The position numbers and the translations under genes are program-made. A stretch of 64,000 bases of DNA from ZAX-1 sp046533095 (GTDB taxonomy: Bacteria; Bacillota; Clostridia; Lachnospirales; Lachnospiraceae). Under the pieces are notes generated by a model that saw only the letters and a list, made by a program, of their open reading frames with translations, ran no database searches and was not told the DNA's origin. Location of the stretch: contig JAJQRA010000038.1 in assembly GCA_046533095.1 (NCBI GenBank), positions 124,001 to 188,000 of the forward strand, written 5' to 3'. Below are positions 17,206-25,810 of this stretch, one piece after another. Position 1 is the first letter of the stretch; each line of letters begins with the position of its first letter.

Positions 17206-18297
17206 ATGAAGAAAGAAACAATCGGCAGTACACCAAAGACAATGAAAGCACTCGTTGCATATGAAAAAGATAATTACGTATTCGAAGAGGCATATCAAGC
17301 TCCAATTTGTGGGCCCGATGATATCATCATTAAGACGGAAGCATGTGGCATTTGCGCAGGAGACTTAAAATGTAGTCATGGGGCCGCAATGTTTTGGGGG
17401 GATAAGACACAGCCGTCATGGGTGAAACCGCCATTTATCCCTGGACATGAATTTTTCGGACACATCGTGGAACTGGGTATCAATGTAGAAGGCTATCAAC
17501 TTGGCGATCGTATCATTGCAGATCAAATTGTTCCTTGTGGAAAATGCCGATTCTGTAAGGATGGGCATTATTGGATGTGCCAGCCACATAATATTTATGG
17601 TTTTCAGTCTGAAAATAACGGTGGTATGGCTGAATATGTAAAATATGGGAAAACAGCAGTAATCAGTAAAGTACCAACAGATATGCCAATCGAGCAAGCG
17701 CTTTTAATTGAACCATATGGCTGTTCGAAACATGCAGTTGATCGTGGCAATCTTACAAATGAAGATGTTGTAGTTATATCTGGTGCAGGGACGCTTGGCC
17801 TTGGAATGGTTACCTATGCAAGGATGAAGAATCCAAAGAAGTTGATTGTACTGGATATGGTTGATAAGCGGCTTGAGCTAGCAAAAGAATATGGTGCGGA
17901 TCTTGTACTTAATCCGGGGAATACAAACGTTGTTAAGGCGATTGAAGAACTTACAGATGGGTATGGGTGCGATGTATATATTGAGGCTACCGGACATCCA
18001 TCTAGCGTTATCCAAGGGCTTCAGATGATTAGAAAATTGGGGCGTTTTGTAGAATTTAGTGTTTTTGCAGAGCCGACAACGGTGGACTGGTCAATCATTG
18101 GAGATAGGAAAGAGATAGATATCCTTGGAGCACATTTAAGCCCATATGCCTATCCGTTTGTAATTGAAAATATCGGCAATGGAAATTTAAAGACAAAGGG
18201 GGTTGTTTCATCATCATTCCCAATCGAGGAGTGGGAAAAAGGGTTTGAGTATGCAACCGGAAAATATGGAGATTTCAAAATTGCACTAACATTTTAA
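17206..18297 (+). CDS. zinc-dependent polyol dehydrogenase (erythritol/L-threitol dehydrogenase EltD-like)
   Basis: 363 aa from ATG 17206 (ATG 17194 is possible but abuts the AAAGAGG site). MDR-family NAD-dependent alcohol dehydrogenase. Catalytic zinc ligands are in CGICAGDLK and PGHEFFG, and the structural zinc Cys cluster is CGKCRFCKDGHYWMC. The Rossmann motif is GAGTLGLG. Blocks such as LKCSHGAAMFWGD, IVPCGKC and QPHNIYGF recall the erythritol/L-threitol dehydrogenase described from Mycobacterium smegmatis (similarity by recall, not alignment). In this operon it would oxidise an imported polyol to a ketose for the FGGY kinase. A pentitol such as xylitol or L-arabitol giving L-xylulose fits the neighbours. 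Confidence 0.85.
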   Translation: MKKETIGSTPKTMKALVAYEKDNYVFEEAYQAPICGPDDIIIKTEACGICAGDLKCSHGAAMFWGDKTQPSWVKPPFIPGHEFFGHIVELGINVEGYQLGDRIIADQIVPCGKCRFCKDGHYWMCQPHNIYGFQSENNGGMAEYVKYGKTAVISKVPTDMPIEQALLIEPYGCSKHAVDRGNLTNEDVVVISGAGTLGLGMVTYARMKNPKKLIVLDMVDKRLELAKEYGADLVLNPGNTNVVKAIEELTDGYGCDVYIEATGHPSSVIQGLQMIRKLGRFVEFSVFAEPTTVDWSIIGDRKEIDILGAHLSPYAYPFVIENIGNGNLKTKGVVSSSFPIEEWEKGFEYATGKYGDFKIALTF

Positions 18298-18352
18298 TAA
18301 GGCCTATGTTATAATAAGCTATCGTTTTATCAAGCTCTGAAAGGATATGGGG

Positions 18353-19930
18353 ATGTATCGTATTTTAATTGTAGATGATGAATTTCTAGTAAGGCTTGGG
18401 CTTAAGACAACCATTGATTGGAATGCACATGGGTATGAAATTGTAGGGGAAGCATCGAATGGACGTGAAGCATTAGATATGATTCCAACGTGTAAACCGG
18501 ATATTGTGCTGTCTGATATTATGATGCCGTTTATGGATGGACTGGAGTTTATTACGGAGGCAAAAAAACTTGCGTGTAATATCTACTTTATAATTTTGAG
18601 CAATTATGAAAATTTTCAATATGCAAAAACGGGAATAAGTTTGGGTGTGTCTCAATATATCCTAAAATCGGAGATTAATGCTGAAACCTTGCTGTCTGCG
18701 CTAAAATCTGTAAAAAAAGAACAGACAGCAAGTGGTGGCTTTGAAAGAACAGAACAAAAAGAGCAGACCATTTGGTTACGCAACATTCTCTCAAAAGTAC
18801 AAATTAATCGTTGCATTTCGGCTGAGCGGACGGAAATGATCCCGGAAGGCTTATTTGATGTGAAGGCATTTTACGTTGCAATAAAATATTTTTGCAATAT
18901 AAGTCAATTGAGTGAACAGAGTTTAGAAATGTTATCAAAGACGATGGTTTCATTAGTCGAAAATGAATTCGATGATGTCATATACTGCGAGATGACTTAT
19001 AAAGAAAATTATTATATTACGCTGATATGCGCTACACTTTCGTTGGATGAAAGTGATAGCTATTATATTGAAAAAAGCCAAATACTCAGTCGAAAATTAA
19101 AGTACTATTTTTCAGTGAATTTCAAAGGCGGCATTAGTACAGTGCAGGATGCAAATCAGCTAGTGGCTCTTCTGTGCGAAGCCGAGAAGGCAAGGCAGAA
19201 CTGCTTTTTTGGAGGGAATGATTTTTGTGTATATGATAAAAATTTTCAAGATAAATTAAAGCAGATTGATAAAATCCATGTGAGTAGTACAAAGATTATG
19301 GCGTTGTTTGAAAACCGCCAAAGGCAAGAGCTAGAGTCTTACATAAAGGAAATTCTAAAACAGCTTCGCGCACAAAGAAAATATACAGATGCAAAGAGAA
19401 TCTTTATTGACTTCCTATCCATTGCCAGTGCTTACATGGAAAAAAATGCTATAACCGTAACGGCAACATTGCAAAACAAATTGGATTATGAAAGCTGGGA
19501 TATCTTAAATTCAATTGATGAAGTCGAGGACTACCTGTGCGATATATTTGACAATATTGTTTATGGTTCACACAAGACAGGAGAAGGATATAGCTCAAGC
19601 GTCAAAAAAAGCATTGCTTATATTGAAGCAAATTATGCATCGAATATTAGCCTTACGGATGTAGCAGAGTATGTTGGAATCAGTAAAAGCTATCTTTCAA
19701 TGCTGTTTAAACAAGAGGCGGGAATTAATTTCGTTGCGTATCTTAGCCAATATCGAATTGAGCAAGCGAAAGAAATTTTGATCACTACGAATCATAAGAT
19801 TTATGAGATTGCAGATATGGTTGGTTTTTATAGCCCCTATTATTTTAGCAAGATTTTTAAAGAAATTACGAAAATGCAATGTAAAGAATATAGGGATATG
19901 CACTCTGTTGTAAAGGAAAGCAAACTATAA
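18353..19930 (+). CDS. YesN-type response regulator (REC + AraC HTH)
   Basis: 525 aa from ATG 18353, which has AAAGGA seven bases upstream; ATG 18347 would leave one base. The N-terminal receiver has the acidic pair DDE, phospho-acceptor in PDIVLSDIMMPFMDG, Ser/Thr position in FIILSNYENFQYA, and Lys in ILKSE. The C-terminal AraC/XylS domain (about 425-520) reads SLTDVAEYVGISKSYLSMLF and YEIADMVGFYSPYYFSKIF. Probably controls the polyol operon and pairs with the kinase at 20941. Confidence 0.93.
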   Translation: MYRILIVDDEFLVRLGLKTTIDWNAHGYEIVGEASNGREALDMIPTCKPDIVLSDIMMPFMDGLEFITEAKKLACNIYFIILSNYENFQYAKTGISLGVSQYILKSEINAETLLSALKSVKKEQTASGGFERTEQKEQTIWLRNILSKVQINRCISAERTEMIPEGLFDVKAFYVAIKYFCNISQLSEQSLEMLSKTMVSLVENEFDDVIYCEMTYKENYYITLICATLSLDESDSYYIEKSQILSRKLKYYFSVNFKGGISTVQDANQLVALLCEAEKARQNCFFGGNDFCVYDKNFQDKLKQIDKIHVSSTKIMALFENRQRQELESYIKEILKQLRAQRKYTDAKRIFIDFLSIASAYMEKNAITVTATLQNKLDYESWDILNSIDEVEDYLCDIFDNIVYGSHKTGEGYSSSVKKSIAYIEANYASNISLTDVAEYVGISKSYLSMLFKQEAGINFVAYLSQYRIEQAKEILITTNHKIYEIADMVGFYSPYYFSKIFKEITKMQCKEYRDMHSVVKESKL

Positions 19931-19989
19931 ATTCTATCATTAGAAAACACATATTTTCTTGCGGTAGAAGGTGCGGAAAGTGAGAGAAG

Positions 19990-20841
19990 ATGAAACAATA
20001 TACATTAGGCGTTTATGAAAAAGCAATGCCTTTAGAGCTGAATTTTTATGAGAAATTAAGTGCGGTAAAAGAAACGGGATTTGATTTTTTGGAACTTAGT
20101 ATTGATGAAACAGACGATAAGCTAATGCGTCTAGATATGTCTGGAGCAAAACGCAAGGAAATAAAATGCGCGATGGAAGAAATTGGAATACCAATTCGAA
20201 CAATGTGCTTAAGTGGACATAGAAAATATCCACTTGGCAGCAAGGACGAAGCGATAAGAACCCAAAGCCTCCAAATTATGGAGAAGGCAATTGCGTTAGC
20301 AGAAGATCTTGGCATTCGCATGATTCAACTGGCAGGGTACGATGTGTATTATGAAGAATCTTCAGATGAGACAAAAAGCATATTTATAGATAATTTAAGA
20401 AAAGCTGTGGAGATGGCTGCGCGTGCGGGCGTATTATTGGGTTTTGAAACAATGGAAACAGAATTTATGAATACGGTTGAGAAAGCAATGAAATATGTAA
20501 ATTTAGTTCAATCCGTATACTTGCAAGTGTATCCAGATGTAGGAAACCTTACAAATGCAGCAGTCCGTTATGCTACGGATCCGATTGCGGATTTTAGGTT
20601 GGGAAAAGGACATATCGCAGCGGTACATCTAAAAGAGACAAAACCGGATATCTTTCGAGAAGTTCCATTTGGATTAGGGCATGTTGACTTCGAAAACATG
20701 ATTGAGAACGCATGGAGCCTTGGCGTTCGTAAGTATGTAGCCGAATTTTGGTATACAGGAAATCCACTATGGAAGCAGGATATGTGCGATGCGAGTGAAA
20801 TGATGCGGGGCATTCTAAGAAAACACGAGATAAATACATAG
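19990..20841 (+). CDS. ulaE: L-ribulose-5-phosphate 3-epimerase (UlaE/SgbU-like)
   Basis: 283-aa TIM barrel interconverting L-xylulose-5-P and L-ribulose-5-P. Strong block similarity to E. coli UlaE: LGVYEKAMP, GFDFLELSIDETD, LSGHRKYPLGS, IRMIQLAGYDVYYEE, YPDVGNLT, AAVHLKETKP and VPFGLGHVDFE. Metal ligands are expected in GFETME, YPDVGN, VHLKET and AEFWYT. With the LyxK-like kinase it gives ketose to L-xylulose-5-P to L-ribulose-5-P. The next enzyme (AraD 4-epimerase) is not in the window. It lies between the regulator and kinase genes. Confidence 0.9.
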   Translation: MKQYTLGVYEKAMPLELNFYEKLSAVKETGFDFLELSIDETDDKLMRLDMSGAKRKEIKCAMEEIGIPIRTMCLSGHRKYPLGSKDEAIRTQSLQIMEKAIALAEDLGIRMIQLAGYDVYYEESSDETKSIFIDNLRKAVEMAARAGVLLGFETMETEFMNTVEKAMKYVNLVQSVYLQVYPDVGNLTNAAVRYATDPIADFRLGKGHIAAVHLKETKPDIFREVPFGLGHVDFENMIENAWSLGVRKYVAEFWYTGNPLWKQDMCDASEMMRGILRKHEINT

Positions 20842-20940
20842 CACCCTCTATAATAAAATGAGGTGTTTGGCGTAGTAAAATCCCGATACATTTTGAAGAA
20901 CCATGGAGAATATTTTTAATGGCAAGGGCGATATCATAAA

Positions 20941-22683
20941 ATGAAAAATGGCAAGAAGAAATCAATATCAAAAACAATTTTTGTAGGGATATTTTCTATG
21001 TTTCTATTTATGTCAATCATGTTTATATTCATTATGCAAAACCTCTATGGAAAATTTTTAGAAGATACGGAAATCAAGTATCATTTGGAGCTTACCAATA
21101 ATACAAAAGAACAAATCAATGTATTGATCAACATGATTAATGAAAGCTCATATTCATTAATCAGCCAAGGTGAAGTGCAAAAGTTTATGAAATATGGTAA
21201 AAATGATGTAGCAGAGGCTGAGCTAACAGATCGAATTACAACCTATATGGATGACATGAAATCGATAAACTACAGCATAAACAATGTTCATCTTTTAAGT
21301 ACAAACGAGTATTGGTGTACAACAAATCCTCGCTTTGATCAGTCTGATATTGAATATTTTAAACAGTACCTTACAAAATATGAAAATCAAAAAAGCCGTA
21401 AGGTGATTTGGACAGATTTTCGTTCGATAGCGGATGATAATTATTACAGTAGCACATCTTTTATCAGACCTATATTTGATAGTGATACCAAGGAAGTATA
21501 TGGGATTGCCATTATTGACGTATCCTATGAAAGCCTGTACAAATTATTCACAGCATCCTCTATTCTTCGAAAAGACAAGGCACTACTAATCAATGGCAAT
21601 GGGGCGATTTTATTTCAATATCCGCTGGTAGCGGACTATACGAAAATAATGGCGGAGAATCCACAGATTATAGGCGAGAGTACACAAATTATGGGAAAAC
21701 TGTATAATATGGATGTCATAATCGTTTCTGAAAAGATCAATGCAACGGATTGGAATATTGTTCGCTTTGTTCAAAGAGATGCAGCGACACAAGGCTTTCA
21801 AGAGATGATTAGGGGACTGCAGATTATACTTGCGGTTATGTTGCTTGTTTCCTTATGCTATACCATTTTTCTTACGAATTCTGTTACCAGACCGATAAAA
21901 ACACTCATGCAGGCTTGTAATAAAGTAATGAATGGTGATTTCTCTACGCATGTTGATATGAAACGTAAAGATGAATTTGGTCGACTTGGAGATACGTTTA
22001 ACAGTATGCTGACACAGATCAATGAGTCCTTTGCACAAGAGCGACTTGAACAAAAGCGTAAGACAGAGATGGAATTTCAGATTTTACAGGCACAGATCAA
22101 CCCGCATTTCCTATATAATACCATCGATTCTATCAAATGGCTTGCCGTTATGCAAGGTGTGGATAGCATTGGTGAGATGAGTACGGCACTCATCAATTTA
22201 TTAAAATATAATCTAGGGAAAGTAGATGGAGATACGACACTCATTGATGAAGTTGAAAGTGTCCGTAACTATATTGTACTTCAAAAATATCGCTACACAG
22301 ATACATTCGAGTTCACAACAATGATTGGCGAGGAAGTCGCAAGCTGCAAAGTGCTTAGATTTATTCTGCAGCCACTTGTTGAGAATTCTATCATCCATGG
22401 ATTTCGAGATGAGAGAGGCAATTATAGAATCCATATAGCTGGGATCATTCAAGATAATCATCTTCATATCAAGGTAATTGATAATGGTGCAGGTATGGAA
22501 AAGGAAAGTACAGCACAAATCAATCATCCGGTCAAGGCCGGAGCAAGGTTTAGTAAGATAGGTGTGGAAAATATCCGCGAACGAATCAAGCTTCATTTTG
22601 GGGAAGAGGCCGATCTTATTTTCGACAGCGAACCTGATGTAATAACAGTAGCAGAAATAATTTTACCTGTAATTCGTGAATAG
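20941..22683 (+). CDS. YesM-type membrane sensor histidine kinase
   Basis: 580 aa. Membrane helix 1 is near residues 10-30 (IFVGIFSMFLFMSIMFIFIM). An extracytoplasmic Cache-like sensor follows (about 35-280), then helix 2 (LQIILAVMLLVSLCYTIFL), a HAMP linker (SVTRPIKTLMQACNKV), and the kinase core with QINPHFLYNTIDSIKW, LQPLVENSIIHGF and IDNGAGM. Partner of the YesN regulator at 18353, with the epimerase gene in between. The last 57 coding bases plus the stop are duplicated immediately downstream. Confidence 0.93.
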   Translation: MKNGKKKSISKTIFVGIFSMFLFMSIMFIFIMQNLYGKFLEDTEIKYHLELTNNTKEQINVLINMINESSYSLISQGEVQKFMKYGKNDVAEAELTDRITTYMDDMKSINYSINNVHLLSTNEYWCTTNPRFDQSDIEYFKQYLTKYENQKSRKVIWTDFRSIADDNYYSSTSFIRPIFDSDTKEVYGIAIIDVSYESLYKLFTASSILRKDKALLINGNGAILFQYPLVADYTKIMAENPQIIGESTQIMGKLYNMDVIIVSEKINATDWNIVRFVQRDAATQGFQEMIRGLQIILAVMLLVSLCYTIFLTNSVTRPIKTLMQACNKVMNGDFSTHVDMKRKDEFGRLGDTFNSMLTQINESFAQERLEQKRKTEMEFQILQAQINPHFLYNTIDSIKWLAVMQGVDSIGEMSTALINLLKYNLGKVDGDTTLIDEVESVRNYIVLQKYRYTDTFEFTTMIGEEVASCKVLRFILQPLVENSIIHGFRDERGNYRIHIAGIIQDNHLHIKVIDNGAGMEKESTAQINHPVKAGARFSKIGVENIRERIKLHFGEEADLIFDSEPDVITVAEIILPVIRE

Positions 22684-22754
22684 AATGATAAAGCGAGCCT
22701 GATGTAATAACAGTAGCAGAAATAATTTTACCTGTAACTCGTGAATAGAATGAT
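22627..22754 (+). repeat. 65-bp-period duplication of the kinase gene 3' end
   Basis: Copy 1 22627-22689 includes the stop; copy 2 22692-22754 matches at 61 of 63 positions. The second copy is non-coding. High identity suggests a recent event. Confidence 0.95.
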
Positions 22755-22762
22755 GAAGATAG

Positions 22763-22842
22763 CAATCGTATAATCAGTATCGTAAGACAACGAAATCAAT
22801 ATCGTTTCGGTACTCTTTTTGGTTAGCGATTGTTTTTTTTTT
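22763..22842 (+). terminator. intrinsic terminator of the polyol cluster
   Basis: CAATCG (22763-22768) pairs with CGATTG (22827-22832), with further internal pairing (AGTATCG/CGGTACT with a wobble, AACGA/TCGTT). A run of ten T follows at 22833-22842. It comes right after the duplicated kinase tail. Confidence 0.8.
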
Positions 22843-22955
22843 GGCATTAAGGGGATATATTTGTGGCTAAGTAATCGCATACCTTGCATAATTCATGTAG
22901 CCGCATTATAATGTATTTTAGAAAATCTGTAAAGAAGTGGATGGCAAAATAGTTG

Positions 22956-23117
22956 CGTATATGTTACGATTCACAGCTAGCTGTGAACGTAATGCTGCTG
23001 TACACAAACGGTACAAAGAACGTGCGGTTTGGCACATCAAACCCTTTCACTTTTACGCAAAAAACGCACAAAAGCGACTTCGCGGTAATGGATTGTGAAT
23101 TGTAACGCGCATATACG
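22956..23117. mobile_element. candidate MITE-like inverted-repeat element, or structured 5' leader
   Basis: 162-nt segment bounded by inverted ends: 22956-22975 (CGTATATGTTACGATTCACA) and 23094-23117, whose reverse complement is the same apart from one mismatch and a 4-nt insertion. Inside are an 18-bp perfect palindrome at 22970-22987 (TTCACAGCTAGCTGTGAA) and a 6-bp hairpin GGTTTG/CAAACC at 23026-23043. It has no coding frame. It ends 29 nt before the hybrid-kinase start codon, so it would also be part of that mRNA leader. No clear target-site duplication seen. Confidence 0.5.
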
Positions 23118-23146
23118 AAAGATGGAAGAAAAATAGGAGGTGTATT

Positions 23147-25789
23147 ATGAAAAAGTTGATTCAAAAATACATATTTACAGACAACCTCCCGTTGGAAGCC
23201 AGGCTTATAAATATGCTGTACTGCACCGGTATAGGCTCCGCCTCGGCCGTCATGATTGCAAGATTATTTATGGGAAGCACAATGATCCTTATCTTTACGA
23301 TCTTTGCCATTATCATTGCGATTGCAGGGATGTTGTATGTTAGCAATAAATATGAAGCTTATAATGTCTCTACACGAATTACGGTCATCTTGATTTGCGA
23401 TGTGCTCTTCCCGATCGCTTTTTTTGCCCTTGGCGGTATACAAAGCAGTATGGCTACCTATTTTGTGCTGAGTATTGTCATCATCTTTTTCCTCATCCAT
23501 AATAAATGGTTTGTGCCATTGCTGTTGGTCCATATTGGAATCGCATGCTTTTGCTATTGGTTCGGTGCACACCATCTAAAGCTGTTCGTGCCACTGTCTG
23601 AAAAGCAACGATATGCGGATCAGATTCAGGCGTTTATCATTATTGGCATCTGCATTGGTCTGATTGTTCGTTTCCAACGGGCACTATTTATGGAAGAAAA
23701 AAACAAATTGGGCAAGGCATTGCTAAGGGTAGAGTCAGAAAGAGCGATCAGGACAGCGATGTTTGATAGCACACCGTATTTGAGCATCCTTTTTGACGAG
23801 AACTTAGAACTAATTGGCGCAAACAAAGCGGTGCTCGATTTTTTTGAATGTGAGGAGGAAGCTGTATTTAAAAATAAATCGCTGGAATTTATGGAGAATG
23901 AGGTACTAAAAAGCAATCTCATTGTTGCAAATAGAGATGGCTATGCTGAGTTTGAAATGTCGTTTGTATTAAATGAAAACAATTATGTTCTGAATGCGAT
24001 TGTAAAAAAAGTACCGTTTGAAGGCGGGTTTGCCGTTGTTGGTCATTTTGTCAATATTACGGAAGTCAAAGCAGTGGAGACACGGGTCGCACAGCAGAGC
24101 GATTTGCTGAAGGTCATAAATACGATTGCGTCAATCCTTATTTCTTCTGATGCGGAAGATTTGGAGAGTTCGTTGGATGAGTGCCTGGAAATCCTATATC
24201 CTGTCATTGACGTAGATCGAATGTATATTTGGAAAAATGAATTAAGGGATGACAAAATACGTTACAGGGTCATTTATTCTTGGGGGCGCCAAGGCATATG
24301 GATGCCCGAAGTTGACTTGCTCGCTCCCATCTACGACAACGAGGATAGGTGGGAGACAAAACTTGTGGCAGGAAATGTTGTAAACGGCCCGCTTTCTTCG
24401 TTTTCTGCGGAAGAAAGCAAAGGGCTTGCACCGTATAGGATGAAATCTGTCCTTATGCTTCCCATCTTATTTGAAGACAAATTTTGGGGATTTGTCAGCT
24501 TTGATGATTGTCGGAATGAGCGATATTTTAGCATTGAAGCACAGAACATCCTCCGTTCGGGCAGTCTTATGATGGCAAATGCGATTGAGCGGAGCTACTC
24601 GCTAACGAACCTTGCAGAGGCAAAGGAAGAGGCAGAGCGCAATGCGAAAGCAAAAAGTGAATTTCTTGCCAATATGTCGCATGAAATCCGTACACCATTA
24701 AATGCGGTTATCGGCATGACGACCATTGGAAGGAAGGCCGCAGATATTAAAAAGAAGGATTACAGTTTTCATAAAATTGAAGGTGCTTCCACGCATTTGC
24801 TTGGCGTCATCAACGATATCCTTGATATGTCAAAAATTGATGCAGGCAAACTAGAACTGGCGATGGAAGAACTGGATCTGCGAAAAATGTTGGAAAATAT
24901 TGTGGTCGTAATCAAGTTTAAAGCGAAAGAAAAGTGGCAGCGTTTTTCTTTGGAGGTTGACAATGCGCTTCCTAATATTATAATATGTGATGAACAGAGA
25001 CTTTCACAGGTGCTAATTAATCTTTTGGGCAATGCTGTAAAATTTACGCCGGAAGGCGGCGAAGTAAAATTAGCAGTAACACAACTGCGTTTGGATGGGG
25101 AAAGGTGCAAAATCAACTTCGCAGTAAGCGACACAGGTATCGGTATCAGCAAAGAGCAGCTAGAAAAGCTGTTCTCCTCCTTTGTACAGGCAGAAAGCAC
25201 CACCACGCGAAAATATGGTGGCACAGGGCTAGGCCTTTCCATCTCGAAAAGCATCGTTGAAATTATGGGTGGAAAAATTGATGTTGACTCTGTAGTTGGA
25301 GAGGGCTCGAACTTCCATTTTGCAATCAATGTGGCAATTGGAAATGAGCAGTCTTATGCAAAAGAAGGAACGGAAAACGCGGATGTGCTATCTACGGAAC
25401 ATGACTACACAGATGCTCGTATTCTCATAGCGGAAGACATAGATATCAATCGTGAGATTGTTGCGGCTTTGTTAGAGGAAACCGGGATTGACATCGATTT
25501 TGCAGAAAACGGATATTTGGCAGTCCAAAAATTTTGTGCAAACCCAAATAGGTACGATTTAATCTTTATGGATGTGCAGATGCCAAAGATGGATGGGTAT
25601 GAGGCAACGGTAAAAATCCGGGCGTTTGCACACGAAAGAGCAAAGAACATCCCGATTATCGCAATGACGGCAAATGTATTTAAAGAAGATATAGAAAACA
25701 GTAAGAAGGCCGGAATGAATGGGCATATTGGCAAACCGATTGATATCAACCAGGTGTTTGAAATGCTAGGGCAGTATTTGAAAAAATAA
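23147..25789 (+). CDS. membrane hybrid sensor histidine kinase with PAS, GAF and receiver domains
   Basis: 880 aa. About six membrane helices occupy residues 15-180 (for example ILIFTIFAIIIAIAGMLYV). A PAS-like domain (about 200-305, MFDSTPYLSILFDENLELIG) and a GAF domain (about 315-460, WGFVSFDD) follow. The HisKA site is FLANMSHEIRTPLNAVIG (His near 511), the HATPase has DTGIGISKEQLEKLF and GGTGLGLSISKSIV, and the C-terminal receiver has MDVQMPKMDGYEA (Asp near 808). Excellent ribosome site (AGGAGG). Only three bases before the TTTTGGAGGT of the next gene, so the three signalling genes 23147-29234 are one operon. Confidence 0.95.
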   Translation: MKKLIQKYIFTDNLPLEARLINMLYCTGIGSASAVMIARLFMGSTMILIFTIFAIIIAIAGMLYVSNKYEAYNVSTRITVILICDVLFPIAFFALGGIQSSMATYFVLSIVIIFFLIHNKWFVPLLLVHIGIACFCYWFGAHHLKLFVPLSEKQRYADQIQAFIIIGICIGLIVRFQRALFMEEKNKLGKALLRVESERAIRTAMFDSTPYLSILFDENLELIGANKAVLDFFECEEEAVFKNKSLEFMENEVLKSNLIVANRDGYAEFEMSFVLNENNYVLNAIVKKVPFEGGFAVVGHFVNITEVKAVETRVAQQSDLLKVINTIASILISSDAEDLESSLDECLEILYPVIDVDRMYIWKNELRDDKIRYRVIYSWGRQGIWMPEVDLLAPIYDNEDRWETKLVAGNVVNGPLSSFSAEESKGLAPYRMKSVLMLPILFEDKFWGFVSFDDCRNERYFSIEAQNILRSGSLMMANAIERSYSLTNLAEAKEEAERNAKAKSEFLANMSHEIRTPLNAVIGMTTIGRKAADIKKKDYSFHKIEGASTHLLGVINDILDMSKIDAGKLELAMEELDLRKMLENIVVVIKFKAKEKWQRFSLEVDNALPNIIICDEQRLSQVLINLLGNAVKFTPEGGEVKLAVTQLRLDGERCKINFAVSDTGIGISKEQLEKLFSSFVQAESTTTRKYGGTGLGLSISKSIVEIMGGKIDVDSVVGEGSNFHFAINVAIGNEQSYAKEGTENADVLSTEHDYTDARILIAEDIDINREIVAALLEETGIDIDFAENGYLAVQKFCANPNRYDLIFMDVQMPKMDGYEATVKIRAFAHERAKNIPIIAMTANVFKEDIENSKKAGMNGHIGKPIDINQVFEMLGQYLKK

Positions 25790-25810
25790 ATTTTGGAGGT
25801 CTTTTATATC

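Noticed and set aside
23029..23045. TTGGCACATCAAACC as a possible sigma-54 promoter
   Set aside because: No TTGC at the -12 position; the segment belongs to a hairpin of the inverted-repeat element.
22956..23117. c-di-GMP or other known riboswitch in the leader of the hybrid kinase
   Set aside because: Some CAAACC/ACGCAAA-like pieces occur, but the order and pairing do not match any riboswitch consensus I can verify.
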